From NCBI RefSeq assembly GCF_001889605.1, contig NZ_CP018171.1:1882501-1946500 (forward strand): a stretch of DNA of 64,000 nucleotides, in the 5' to 3' direction. Shown here in pieces: positions 19,395-27,661 of the stretch. This stretch comes from Aquibium oceanicum (GTDB lineage Bacteria; Pseudomonadota; Alphaproteobacteria; Rhizobiales; Rhizobiaceae). Under the pieces are notes generated by a model that was not told where the DNA came from, did not search any database, and saw nothing but the letters and a program-made list of their open reading frames with translations. Positions within the stretch are counted from its first letter, which is position 1. Each line of letters opens with the position of its first letter. The translations under genes and the position numbers were made by a program.

Positions 19395-19731
19395 GGTTGA
19401 CCTCCAGTCAAAGTTTCAAAGCAGGTTTGGGTTTCTGGCTGAAGATCGCGTCCCCGCCCCCATTCCCAATGTCGAAAAAAAGATGCACGTCGGCGCCCCT
19501 TTCTTCGAGACTGACCATACTCGTGTCGTTTGCGGGTTCAACATCGAACGTCGTGCTGGCGCCGTCTTGCCATTCCATTGCCCAACCTGTGTTGCACAAA
19601 GGACACGAAGTTGGCGACCTGAAGGTGCTGCCCGGTGCTGATGGTGGTGCATCGCCGGGCGGAGATCGGGCTTCGTCAGGCGACAGAAAGTCGTATCAGG
19701 GGAAATCCCGCTGCATTGCCGGGGAAGAATC
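19395..19731. other. Intergenic region between tandem porins, about 340 bp
   Basis: Promoter and long 5' leader for the first porin. On the minus strand an open frame of about 56-63 codons ends 14 bases before the porin start, but it has no good start or family match and is more likely untranslated leader. The GGAGG of the porin RBS lies at its downstream end. Nothing else was recognised. Confidence 0.4.
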
Positions 19732-19767
19732 AAAAAAGAGACCCGGCGATCGCCCGCCGGGTCTCTT
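19732..19767 (-). terminator. Rho-independent terminator of the second porin gene
   Basis: The stem AAGAGACCCGGCG / CGCCGGGTCTCTT is followed on the minus strand by a T run (TTTTTTG). It lies about 50 bases beyond the stop of the second porin gene and separates it from the next porin. Confidence 0.85.
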
Positions 19768-19814
19768 GGATTTTCTTTCCCGCCGGATCCCGGCGAGCGA
19801 TTCGCAAGCCGCTT

Positions 19815-20960
19815 CTAGAAGAAGCGCGTGAAGCGCAGGAAGCCGGAGACGGTCCCGTCCAGCGTCTCGATCTTGTCGTAGTAGACCTCCGACCGGACCT
19901 CGAAGTTCTCGATCGGAACCCACACGAGCGCCAGCTCCGCTTCGTAACCGTCGAGGCCCGTCGAGTCGTCTGTCAGGCCCTGATAGAAGTCGCTGAAGTA
20001 CTGCGCGCCGACGGATGCGCCGAAGGTCGGAGTGAACTGGTGGTAATAGGATCCGAGCACCGACCATTCCGAGTTGCCGAATCCGCCCACGGGCGCCACG
20101 AGCGCGCTTGCCAATGCCGGGCTGCCGACACCGTAGGCATTGTCGCTGTCGGAGTAGTAGCCGATTACGCGCAGCGACGATCCCTCGAAGCCGGGGATGT
20201 TGTAGTGGACACCAGCTGTTACGCCCCATCCGTCATCGCTCAACGAGTCGATCGCACTCCGATCTTCATCGTAGCCGACCTTGGCCCAGATAGCGCCCCA
20301 GCTCTGATTGTAGCTCACGGCACCGACCACGTCGGGCATGTAGCCTTCACCACCAAGCGTATCGTCTTCGAGCGACAGCGTCGCCGCGAACCCCTGGTCC
20401 GAACCGAAGGAGTAAGAGATCTGGTGGCGCTGCTGGTACCCGTAGCTCAGGCCACCCCAGGAATGCGAACCGTAGGAGGCCACGCCGGCGCCGATGGAAT
20501 CGTTCCAGACCGTTTCGGTGTAGCCCATGCGCAGGCCGCCGAGCTGGATGATTCCCTGATCGATGCCGACCGGCCCGTCACCAGGTGTGCCCCAATCCGC
20601 CTGAAGCCGGATATTGGCGCGCAACGTGCCCCACTCGGTGTCCGATCGCGCGTCGAATTCCACGCGGGTGCGCACGCCCTTTATGAAGCCTTCATCCGCA
20701 GGATAACTGCCATAGGTCTGAAAATCAGGGCTGTCGTTGCCGTCATAGCTCTCGGCAGCGATCTGATACCAGACGTAGCCGGAAATCTTCAGGCACGTCT
20801 CGGTGCCGGGGATGTAGAAGTAGCCTGCGCCGTATGCATCGCAGACGCGCACGTATTCGACGGGTTCCGGCTCGGGGATGACGATTGCGTCCGCCGCGCG
20901 CGCGCCGGTCGCCGCGACGAGGGTCGCCGCCGACGCCAGAAGGAGACTCTTGATAGCCAT
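19815..20960 (-). CDS. Outer-membrane porin (Omp2/rhizobial porin family), second copy
   Basis: This 381-aa porin is closely related to the one at 18243-19394: the signal peptide MAIKSLLLASAATLVAATGA is followed by the same mature start ADAIVIPEPEPVEYVRVCDA and the cysteine-bearing loop GTETCLKISGYVWYQIAAES. It ends in LRFTRFF. The exposed loops differ between copies (for example DGNDSPDFQTYGSYPADE here against DNVNDTFGYYDTTLGD in the other), as expected for surface-exposed porin loops. The start is MAIKSLL; an in-frame codon 8 residues earlier is discounted because the signal peptide then becomes normal. Confidence 0.93.
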   Translation of the reverse strand: MAIKSLLLASAATLVAATGARAADAIVIPEPEPVEYVRVCDAYGAGYFYIPGTETCLKISGYVWYQIAAESYDGNDSPDFQTYGSYPADEGFIKGVRTRVEFDARSDTEWGTLRANIRLQADWGTPGDGPVGIDQGIIQLGGLRMGYTETVWNDSIGAGVASYGSHSWGGLSYGYQQRHQISYSFGSDQGFAATLSLEDDTLGGEGYMPDVVGAVSYNQSWGAIWAKVGYDEDRSAIDSLSDDGWGVTAGVHYNIPGFEGSSLRVIGYYSDSDNAYGVGSPALASALVAPVGGFGNSEWSVLGSYYHQFTPTFGASVGAQYFSDFYQGLTDDSTGLDGYEAELALVWVPIENFEVRSEVYYDKIETLDGTVSGFLRFTRFF

Positions 20961-21504
20961 GTGATGGTTCCTGATTTCGCCCACTTCGAAAGCAGACGGT
21001 CAGTCGCCGTATGCGTGATTGCCCCCGCGTCGGTCAGGCGTCGCTTTCTGGCGAAAAATCTGCCGGAACTCGTTTGCCGGTTCAACAGGAGTTTTAGGTT
21101 ATTGCGCGGCGCAAAATCGATTGCGGCTAGGTGTTGCGGAAAAGCGACGAAATCGAAGCCAAAAATCAGGCATTCCCGGGGCTGGCGCCGGATTGTGCAG
21201 TGCAAAAGAAGCAGTCGCTCAAAATGTGGGCGCAGCGCAGAGGGCGCGGCACACCTTGCAACCCACAGTACCGCCTCTGAGGCTGGCTCGGGAACGGATA
21301 CGGGCGCAACGCGCCAGGCCCGATTTTCCGATTGGAAAATTTCGCTTGGCAGCCGCCCAGCCTCTGTTACGGTTCCGAGGATCGGTTTCGAGGGGTGATG
21401 GTGCCGGGATTGGTGTCAGACGGGGAAGTCGCAGGGGGGCGGGTTATCGCCTGCCATTCGTCGCTGAAGACGAAGCCCGTCGCGCTGGCTTGCGGAGCGC
21501 GTCG
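20961..21504. other. Divergent intergenic region, about 545 bp, between porin and TRAP operon
   Basis: It separates the second porin (minus) from the TRAP-peptidase operon (plus). It contains an 18-bp inverted repeat with perfect 7-base arms (ATTTTCC GATT GGAAAAT, 21323-21340), a plausible regulator site for the operon, and a short open frame at 21398-21508 that overlaps the dctM GTG start. No RNA gene was recognised. The larger plus-strand open frame running through it has arginine-rich, low-complexity translation and is not believed. Confidence 0.45.
21323..21340. promoter_or_regulatory. 18-bp inverted repeat, operator candidate for the TRAP-M81 operon
   Basis: ATTTTCC and GGAAAAT are perfect 7-base arms with a 4-base centre, in a locally AT-rich patch about 165 bases before the dctM start. 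No regulator gene is adjacent, so the binding protein is unknown. Confidence 0.4.
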
Positions 21505-21508
21505 GTGA
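21398..21508 (+). CDS. Possible 36-aa upstream peptide coupled to dctM
   Basis: A short frame beginning MVPGLVSDGEVAGGRVIACH, preceded by GAGGGGTG, ends with a TGA that overlaps the GTG start of dctM (GTGA). The arrangement is that of a translationally coupled leader peptide. No family was recognised, and codon-by-codon evidence is too little to be sure. Confidence 0.25.
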   Translation: MVPGLVSDGEVAGGRVIACHSSLKTKPVALACGARR

Positions 21509-22794
21509 TCTGGCTGGCGCCGGCCGCGGGTATCGCGCTGTTGGTCTCCGGGCTGGCTTTGGCCTACGTCGTCGGCGCGGCTTCCGTCGTCGCCTATCTC
21601 GCCAGCGGCAACGGCCGCTATCTGGCGGTCCTGCCGCAGCAGATCTTCTCGCGCATCGACGTCTTCGCGCTGATGGCGATGCCGCTTTTCATCCTGTCGG
21701 GCGAGATCATGAACAGGGGAGGGGTGACACGCGCGCTGATCCGCCTCTCGATGGCGATCGTCGGGCGGCTGCCCGGCGGGCTCGGACACGTCAACATCAT
21801 GACCAGCGTCTTCTTCGCCGGCATTTCCGGGTCCGCGGTCGCCGACGCGGCGGCGTTATCGAACACGCTGGTGCCCTCCATGCGCGAGCAGGGCTATACC
21901 AACAGCTACGCCAGCGCGATTACGGCGGCTTCGTCCATCATCGGGCCGATCATCCCTCCGTCGATCATCCTGATCTTCTATGGCGCACTGATGAGCACCT
22001 CTGTCACCGCGCTGTTCCTCGCGGGTATCGTGCCGGGGCTGCTGCTCGCCTGCGCGCTCTTCGCCGTCAATGCCTTCTATGCCTGGCGCGACGACCATCC
22101 CCGACTGACGCGCGAGGAGGCGCCGCCGCTCGTCGCCACATTCTGGCAGACCGCGCCCGCACTCCTCCTGCCGCTCATCATCGTCGGCGGCATCGTCTTC
22201 GGGCTGGCGACGCCGACGGAGGCGGCGGCGGTCGCGGTCTTCGCGGCGCTCGGCGTCGGCGCTCTCTACGACGGGCTGAGCCGCAAGGACATCCTGGAGG
22301 GACTTCGGCGCACCGCCGTGCTCTCCGGCTCCATCTTCATGCTGATCACTGCGGTAGCGGCCCTCGGCCATCTCGGCGCTCTCGAGCGCCTGCCGGAGGC
22401 GATCGCGGCCCTGGTCGCGGAACTGGGGCTTGGGCCGATCCAGTACCTGATCGTGCTCAACGTCGTCTTCCTGCTCGCCGGCATGGTGCTCGACGTGCCC
22501 GTGGCTCTGGCGCTGCTGGTGCCGCTTCTGGCGCCGGTGGCGCTCGCCCAGGGTGCCGATCCCGTCCATCTCGGCATCGTTTTGAGTTTCAACCTGTGCA
22601 TCGGCCTGATCTCGCCGCCGCTCGGCGGCTGCCTGCTGGTCGTCTCGGCGGTCGCCAGGATCGATTATTGGGAATTGGCCCGCGCGATCGTCCCGTTCGT
22701 CATCGTCGAGATAGTCGTGCTGGGGCTGCTCGTGGCTTTTCCCGAGATCAGCCTCGCCCTGCCACGCGCCTTCGGCTTCGTCGGCGGGGGGTAA
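21505..22794 (+). CDS. TRAP transporter large membrane subunit (DctM)
   Basis: This 429-aa DctM protein has about 12 hydrophobic helices and family stretches MPLFILSGEIMNRGGVTRAL, GGLGHVNIMTSVFFAGISGS, IIGPIIPPSIILIFYGALM and GLATPTEAAAVAVFAALGVG. It forms the sodium-driven transport channel of a TRAP system. The GTG start at 21505 sits 8 bases after GGAG; the open frame continues far upstream as noise. It is the first gene of a six-gene operon. The order M, P, Q differs from the usual P, Q, M. Confidence 0.93.
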   Translation: MIWLAPAAGIALLVSGLALAYVVGAASVVAYLASGNGRYLAVLPQQIFSRIDVFALMAMPLFILSGEIMNRGGVTRALIRLSMAIVGRLPGGLGHVNIMTSVFFAGISGSAVADAAALSNTLVPSMREQGYTNSYASAITAASSIIGPIIPPSIILIFYGALMSTSVTALFLAGIVPGLLLACALFAVNAFYAWRDDHPRLTREEAPPLVATFWQTAPALLLPLIIVGGIVFGLATPTEAAAVAVFAALGVGALYDGLSRKDILEGLRRTAVLSGSIFMLITAVAALGHLGALERLPEAIAALVAELGLGPIQYLIVLNVVFLLAGMVLDVPVALALLVPLLAPVALAQGADPVHLGIVLSFNLCIGLISPPLGGCLLVVSAVARIDYWELARAIVPFVIVEIVVLGLLVAFPEISLALPRAFGFVGGG

Positions 22795-22839
22795 GTGCCT
22801 GCAAGAAAGACAAAGCGCAACCAACAGGAGGTTAGGACC

Positions 22840-23817
22840 ATGAACATCTCGAAATATGCGTATGCGGCGGCGTTCGCCGCGGCGCTCGCCTTCACCGGGG
22901 CGGCGTCGGCTCAGGTCAAGGTGGCGCTCGACAGCCCACCCGACCTGCAGGGCTCGGGCAGCTACGTCTGGGCCCACACCTTCGTGGAGGAGCTGAAGAA
23001 GGCCGGCATTGAGGCCGAGGAATACCAGCGCGGCGCGCTCGGCGGCGACGACGAACTCTTCGACCAGGTCAGCCAGGGCCTGCTGGAGGTATCCATGTCG
23101 CCGCTCGGCATCGTCGGCTCGCTGGACAACACGATCTACGGCCTGCGCCTGCCATACTTCTTCCAGGACATGGGCGAGGTCGACAAGGCGCTCTACGAGG
23201 GCGGCATGCTGGAGAAGATCAACGAGGGCACGACCTCTCACGGCGTGCGCGTGCTGGCCGTCAACACCGTCGGCCAGGGCTCGGGCATCTTCAACACCAA
23301 GAAACCGGTCGAGAAGGTCGCCGACATGCAGGGCCTGCGCATGCGCGCGCTGGACGAGAGCCAGATCGACCTGTTCGAGGCCTGGGGCGCTTCCGGCACC
23401 ATCGTCAGCTGGGCCGAGGTGCCGAACGCGCTGCAGACAGGCGTCGCCGAGGGCTATCTGAACCCCCCGATCGTTCCGCTGCTCTTCGGCCACACCGACT
23501 TCATCAAGTTCTTCACCGACGCCGAGATCACACCGTCGCTGCGCATCACCATCGTCTCGGAGGACTGGTACCAGGGGCTCTCGGACGAAGACCGCGCTAA
23601 GGTGGACGCCGCGGCCGAAGCCGCCAACAAGGCCAACCGCGACTGGCTCGCCTCGCAGGATTCGGTCTATGGCAAGCTGAAGGAAGCGGGCGTGCAGATC
23701 TCCGAACTCGGCGACGATGCGCGCGCCGCCTTTCGGGAGGCCTCGCAGCCGGTCTACGACAGCGGCCTGGTGACGCCGGAACAGCTTGCCGCCTGGAAGA
23801 CGGCGAAGGGCGAATAG
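22840..23817 (+). CDS. TRAP transporter solute-binding protein (DctP)
   Basis: This 325-aa periplasmic protein has a signal peptide (MNISKYAYAAAFAAALAFTG, cleavage after ASA). Then come DctP-family blocks: VWAHTFVEELKKAG, GLRLPYFFQDMGEVDKALYE, VEKVADMQGLRMRALDESQI (with the R that contacts substrate carboxylate in the family) and WAEVPNALQTGVAEGYLNPP. A strong AGGAGG RBS precedes the ATG. It captures the substrate for the DctQM permease. The pocket cannot be assigned, but the downstream metallopeptidase and ornithine-cyclodeaminase-like protein hint at an amino-acid-derived ligand. Confidence 0.92.
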   Translation: MNISKYAYAAAFAAALAFTGAASAQVKVALDSPPDLQGSGSYVWAHTFVEELKKAGIEAEEYQRGALGGDDELFDQVSQGLLEVSMSPLGIVGSLDNTIYGLRLPYFFQDMGEVDKALYEGGMLEKINEGTTSHGVRVLAVNTVGQGSGIFNTKKPVEKVADMQGLRMRALDESQIDLFEAWGASGTIVSWAEVPNALQTGVAEGYLNPPIVPLLFGHTDFIKFFTDAEITPSLRITIVSEDWYQGLSDEDRAKVDAAAEAANKANRDWLASQDSVYGKLKEAGVQISELGDDARAAFREASQPVYDSGLVTPEQLAAWKTAKGE

Positions 23818-23821
23818 CGCC

Positions 23822-24349
23822 TTGCGGGCGGCGGCATTCCTGATCCGGCTTTCGGCCGGCCTCAACCGGATCGCGCTCTGGGGCGCGGTGCTGGCAGTGG
23901 CCGTCATGGCCTTTTCCGCCGGATATCAGGTCGTCGCCCGCTACGTCTTCGACGCTCCGCCGGTCTGGACCGAAGAACTTGCCCGCCGGGCGATGGTCTG
24001 GGCCGGCATGCTCGGCGCCTCGGTCGCCTTCCACGAGCGTTCGGACCCGAACCTCTTTCCGCACATGGTCTCCGTCCGCGGATCCCGCGGCGCGGCCTTG
24101 GCCCTGCTGCGCGCGGCCGGCGCCGCGGTCTTCGTCCTGCCGGTGCTCTACTACTCCCTGCTCGGACCGAGTTTCAGCCTGGCGCGGGGTTTCATCGGGC
24201 GGACGCTGGAACGCAAGGCGGAGATGATGGGCATCTCCATGGCCTGGTTCACCGCGGCGATCCCCGTCGCTTTCACGCTCATCCTCATCCACTTGCTTGC
24301 GCAGCTAGCGCGCCATTTCACGCAGCCGCCGGAATCGACACCCGCATGA
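23822..24349 (+). CDS. TRAP transporter small membrane subunit (DctQ)
   Basis: This 175-aa protein has four hydrophobic helices and the DctQ hallmark VVARYVFDAPPVWTEELARR plus AMVWAGMLGASVAFHE. The start is taken as TTG at 23822, 4 bases after the dctP stop; the RBS is weak and overlaps the end of dctP, suggesting translational coupling. Its stop overlaps the MlrC start by 4 bases (ATGA). It completes the TRAP permease with DctM. Confidence 0.9.
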   Translation: MRAAAFLIRLSAGLNRIALWGAVLAVAVMAFSAGYQVVARYVFDAPPVWTEELARRAMVWAGMLGASVAFHERSDPNLFPHMVSVRGSRGAALALLRAAGAAVFVLPVLYYSLLGPSFSLARGFIGRTLERKAEMMGISMAWFTAAIPVAFTLILIHLLAQLARHFTQPPESTPA

Positions 24350-25800
24350 AGATCTTCATCGCCAGCATCTCCACCGAAACCAACTCCTTCTCGCCCCTGC
24401 CGACGGGGCGGCTGAGCTTCGAGGAAGGCGTCGTCGCCCATGGCGACGCGACCAAGGGGCCGGTCGAATACTGGTCGGCGCCGCTGCACATCTGGCGAAA
24501 CCGGGCCGAAGCGGAAGGCTGGGAGGTCGTGGAAAGCCTGACCGCCCACGCCCAGCCGGCCGGGCCGACCGTGCGGGAGGTCTACGAGGAGTTCCGCGAC
24601 GAAATCCTGGCAGACCTGCGGGCCGCCGGACCCGTTGACGTGATCCTGCTCTCCCTTCACGGCGCCATGATCGCGGACGGTTACGACGATTGCGAGGGCG
24701 ACCTGATCCGGCACTGCCGCGACATTGCCGGGCCGAAGACGGTGATCGGCGGGCTGCTTGATCCGCATTGCCACCTGACGGAAGAGATGCTGGGCAACGC
24801 GACGCTGCTCGTCGCCTACAAGGAATATCCGCACGTCGACATTCCCGAACGTGCGGAAGACCTGTTCACGCTCGCCGCCGACGCCGCCCAAGGTAGGACG
24901 AAGCCGGTCATGCGCGAGTTCGACTGCCGCATGATCTGTGCCATGCACACGCCCTACGCGCCGATGCGCGGCTTTATCGACATGCTTCTCGAGCGCGAGA
25001 AGGAGGAGGGCATCCTGTCGCTCTCGCTCGCCGCGGGCTTTCCCTGGGGCGACCATCCCCGCGTCGGCGCGCGCATGCTGGCGATCACCGACGGCGATCC
25101 CGACATGGCGGCAGCACTTGCCGAGGAGATCGGCCGGCACCTGTTCTCGCTGCGCCACGAGATCATGCGGCCTTATCCGGACATCCAGGGCGCGCTCGAC
25201 CGGGCAGTTGCGGCGGCCTCGGGCCCGGTGGTGCTGGCCGACGTCTCCGACAATGCCGGCGGCGGTGCGCCGTCCGACGCCACTTTCCTGCTGGAGGCGA
25301 TCCTCGAACGCGGCATCACCAATGTCGCGACCGGCATCTACTGGGATCCCGTCGCGGTGCGCATCTGCCGCGAGGCGGGCAAGGGCGCGACGCTTAACCT
25401 GCGGCTCGGCGGCAAGTGCGGGCCGATGTCCGGCAATCCGCTCGACCTCGAGGTGACGGTACGCGGCATCGCCAGCGGTCTGACGCAGCGATTCGGCTCG
25501 CTCCCCGCGCCGCTCGGCAACCTGGTCTGGCTGGAGGCGAACGGCGTCGATATCCTCGTCAACGACAACCGCACCCAGACCTTCCACCCCGAAGCCTTCA
25601 CTGGCATCGGGATCGATCTGTCGACGAAGAAGATCGTCTGCGTGAAGTCCTCCAACCATTTCCATGCCGGCTTCGCGCCGATCGCCTCGGAGGTTATCCA
25701 CGTCGCGACACCGGGTTCGATCACACCCGACTACGGCAACATCCCCTTCACCAAACGCGCCCCGAACTACTGGCCGAAGACCGAGGACCCTTTCGCATGA
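24346..25800 (+). CDS. M81/MlrC-family metallopeptidase
   Basis: This 484-aa protein belongs to the MlrC (microcystinase C, peptidase M81, DUF1485) family. The N-terminal domain shows IASISTETNSFSPLPTGRLS, LSLHGAMIADGYDDCEGDL and GLLDPHCHLTEEMLGNAT with candidate metal-binding His and Asp residues; the C-terminal MlrC domain contains VLADVSDNAGGGAPSDATFL. MlrC itself cleaves the linear tetrapeptide of microcystin, but most family members occur with peptide or amino-acid uptake genes and have unknown substrates. Here it is coupled by 4-base overlaps to dctQ before it and a hydrolase after it. It has no signal peptide, so it acts in the cytoplasm on the imported solute. Confidence 0.88.
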   Translation: MKIFIASISTETNSFSPLPTGRLSFEEGVVAHGDATKGPVEYWSAPLHIWRNRAEAEGWEVVESLTAHAQPAGPTVREVYEEFRDEILADLRAAGPVDVILLSLHGAMIADGYDDCEGDLIRHCRDIAGPKTVIGGLLDPHCHLTEEMLGNATLLVAYKEYPHVDIPERAEDLFTLAADAAQGRTKPVMREFDCRMICAMHTPYAPMRGFIDMLLEREKEEGILSLSLAAGFPWGDHPRVGARMLAITDGDPDMAAALAEEIGRHLFSLRHEIMRPYPDIQGALDRAVAAASGPVVLADVSDNAGGGAPSDATFLLEAILERGITNVATGIYWDPVAVRICREAGKGATLNLRLGGKCGPMSGNPLDLEVTVRGIASGLTQRFGSLPAPLGNLVWLEANGVDILVNDNRTQTFHPEAFTGIGIDLSTKKIVCVKSSNHFHAGFAPIASEVIHVATPGSITPDYGNIPFTKRAPNYWPKTEDPFA

Positions 25801-26651
25801 CCAACCGACTGATCGCCGACCGCGACCGTTTCGCGGCCGAAAATCCGGAGCGGCGGATCGACCTGAACGGGCGCGACTGGGGTTATCTCGACGTCGGCAC
25901 CGGCGGGCCGGTCCTGCTCCTGGTCCCCGGCACACTCGGTCGCTGCGACATCTTCTGGCAGCAGATCGAGGCCCTGAAAGACCGCGCGCGGGTCGTCGCG
26001 CTGTCCTATCCTGTGTCGGGCGGGGTGGCGGATTGGTCGGACGACATCGCCGCGCTCTGCGAAAAGCTGGACCTCGGCAAGGTGACCCTGCTCGGCTCGT
26101 CCCTCGGCGGCTATCTTGTCCAGCATTTCGCGGCAACCCATCCGGAGCGGGTCGAGCGGCTGATCGCGGCCAACACGCTGCATTCGGTCGCCGAGATTGC
26201 GACGAAGCCGCCCTACAGCTCCGATCTCGACAACGGCCCGATCGAGGAACTGCGTGCAGGCTTCGGCACCGGGTTGAAGGCCTGGGCTGAGATGCATCCC
26301 GACCAGTCGGAGCTCGTCGAACTGCTCCTGATGGAGGTCGGCGGACGCATTCCCGAGGCGGAACTGCGCAACCGGCTGAACGCGCTGAAGCGGGGTCCGG
26401 AACTGCCGCCGGTGGAACTTCCGAACGAACGCACCGCCACCATCGAAGGTGCCGACGATCCGCTGATCCCGCCGCCCATGCGCGAGGCTGTGCGGGCGCG
26501 GCTGAAGCCGGGCGTGGCCTATCGCTTCGAGAGCGGCGGGCATTTTCCCTACGTGGTGCGTCCCGCGCTCTACACCGCGCTGCTGGAAGAACAGCTTGGA
26601 CTTCCCCTGACCGGCGAGGGCTGGGGCAAGGGCGCGGTGCGCGCACGATGA
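25797..26651 (+). CDS. Alpha/beta hydrolase (maspardin-like)
   Basis: This 284-aa hydrolase starts at the ATG overlapping the MlrC stop (ATGA). It has the strand VLLLVPGTLGRCDIFWQQIE, a nucleophile elbow LLGSSLGGYLVQHFA (Ser in GSSLGG), the segment EGADDPLIPPPMREAVRARL and the catalytic histidine in FESGGHFPYVVRP. The candidate Ser and His are present; an acid residue probably lies in GADDP. The open frame extends 127 codons upstream inside mlrC, but there it is the shadow of another frame. It is expected to hydrolyse an ester or amide in the same pathway as the peptidase. Confidence 0.85.
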   Translation: MTNRLIADRDRFAAENPERRIDLNGRDWGYLDVGTGGPVLLLVPGTLGRCDIFWQQIEALKDRARVVALSYPVSGGVADWSDDIAALCEKLDLGKVTLLGSSLGGYLVQHFAATHPERVERLIAANTLHSVAEIATKPPYSSDLDNGPIEELRAGFGTGLKAWAEMHPDQSELVELLLMEVGGRIPEAELRNRLNALKRGPELPPVELPNERTATIEGADDPLIPPPMREAVRARLKPGVAYRFESGGHFPYVVRPALYTALLEEQLGLPLTGEGWGKGAVRAR

Positions 26652-27640
26652 TCGTCCTTTCCGATGCCGACGTCGCCGCGCTTCTGCCCATGCGGGATGC
26701 CATCGAGGTGGTGGCGGGCGCCATGAAGGAGGTTTCGGCGGGCAACGCGAACCTGCCGCTGCGCTCGATCGTGGACGTTGGCAGGCCGAACATGATGGGC
26801 GTCATGCCGGGCGCCTTCATGCCCGGATCGGAAGCGACGGCGCCCTGCTACGGCATCAAGCTGGTCAGCCTTTTCCCCGGCAATCCGGATGCGGGCTACT
26901 CCTCGCACCAGGGCGCGATCGTTCTGTTCGAATCGCAGCACGGTTCGGCGATCGCCATGATGAATGCCGGGCTGCTCACGGCGATTCGCACGGCGGCTGC
27001 GAGTGCAGTGGCGACGCGTGCGCTGGCGCGCGAGGATGCGGGCGTACTCGCCATCATCGGCGCGGGCGAACAGGCCGAGCATCACCTGGAGGCGATGGTG
27101 GCGGTCAGGCCCGTGCGGGAGGTTCGTATCGTGGGCCGCCGCCGGGAAAAGGCGGAGCGATTCGCAGCGCATGCGCGGGAAATGCACCCGGCGCTCAAGA
27201 TCGACGTGCTGGACGACGTCCGCGCGGCCGTCGATGGGGCCGATCTCGTCTGCACGGTCACGTCCTCTGCCGAGCCGTTGCTGTCTGGCGACTGGATCGC
27301 GCCCGGAACGCATCTCAACGTGGTCGGGGCATCCATTCCTTCCAAGCGCGAGATCGACGAGGAGATGGTGGCCCGCGCCGCGCTCTATGTCGACTACCGC
27401 CCCTCCACCTTCGCCCAGGCCGGCGAGGTGATCGGCGCGATTGAAAGTGGCAGGATCGGCAAGGACCATGTCCGCGCCGAGATCGGCGAGGTGCTGGGCG
27501 GCTCGAAACCTGGCCGAGCGGGCCCCGAAGAGATCACGCTCTACCGCTCGCTCGGCATCGCCGCGCAGGATCTCGCCTGTGCCATGCATTGCCTCACCCG
27601 CGCCAGGGCCGAAGGCCGCGGCGTGGAAGCCCCGCTCTGA
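26648..27640 (+). CDS. Ornithine cyclodeaminase/mu-crystallin family dehydrogenase
   Basis: This 330-aa NAD(P)-dependent protein begins at the ATG that overlaps the previous stop. It has family blocks GVMPGAFMPG, YGIKLVSLFPGNP, LLTAIRTAAASAVATRALA, the nucleotide-binding IIGAGEQAEHHLEA and a Lys in the KLVSLFP strand that fits the catalytic lysine. Family members cyclise ornithine to proline, reduce ketimines or make opine-like imino acids. With a metallopeptidase and TRAP transporter in the same operon, an imine- or ornithine-related catabolic role is plausible; the exact reaction is open. It is the last gene of the operon. Confidence 0.87.
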   Translation: MIVLSDADVAALLPMRDAIEVVAGAMKEVSAGNANLPLRSIVDVGRPNMMGVMPGAFMPGSEATAPCYGIKLVSLFPGNPDAGYSSHQGAIVLFESQHGSAIAMMNAGLLTAIRTAAASAVATRALAREDAGVLAIIGAGEQAEHHLEAMVAVRPVREVRIVGRRREKAERFAAHAREMHPALKIDVLDDVRAAVDGADLVCTVTSSAEPLLSGDWIAPGTHLNVVGASIPSKREIDEEMVARAALYVDYRPSTFAQAGEVIGAIESGRIGKDHVRAEIGEVLGGSKPGRAGPEEITLYRSLGIAAQDLACAMHCLTRARAEGRGVEAPL

Positions 27641-27661
27641 GCAGGCGAGTCGCGTTCCGGG

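Noticed and set aside
19408-19599. Small open frame just upstream of the first porin
   Set aside because: It starts with TTG without an RBS, has no family match, and fits better as untranslated leader.
21019-21504. Long N-terminal extension of the DctM frame
   Set aside because: Its translation is arginine-rich and low-complexity, lies within the divergent promoter region, and DctM proteins are about 430 aa, matching the GTG start at 21505.
21856-23907. Long minus-strand open frame opposite dctM and dctP
   Set aside because: It is antisense to two clear TRAP genes and its protein is compositionally odd (HDR-rich); typical of GC-rich shadow frames.
24151-26820. 889-codon minus-strand open frame opposite mlrC and the hydrolase
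   Set aside because: Shadow of real plus-strand genes that have full family signatures and 4-base overlaps.
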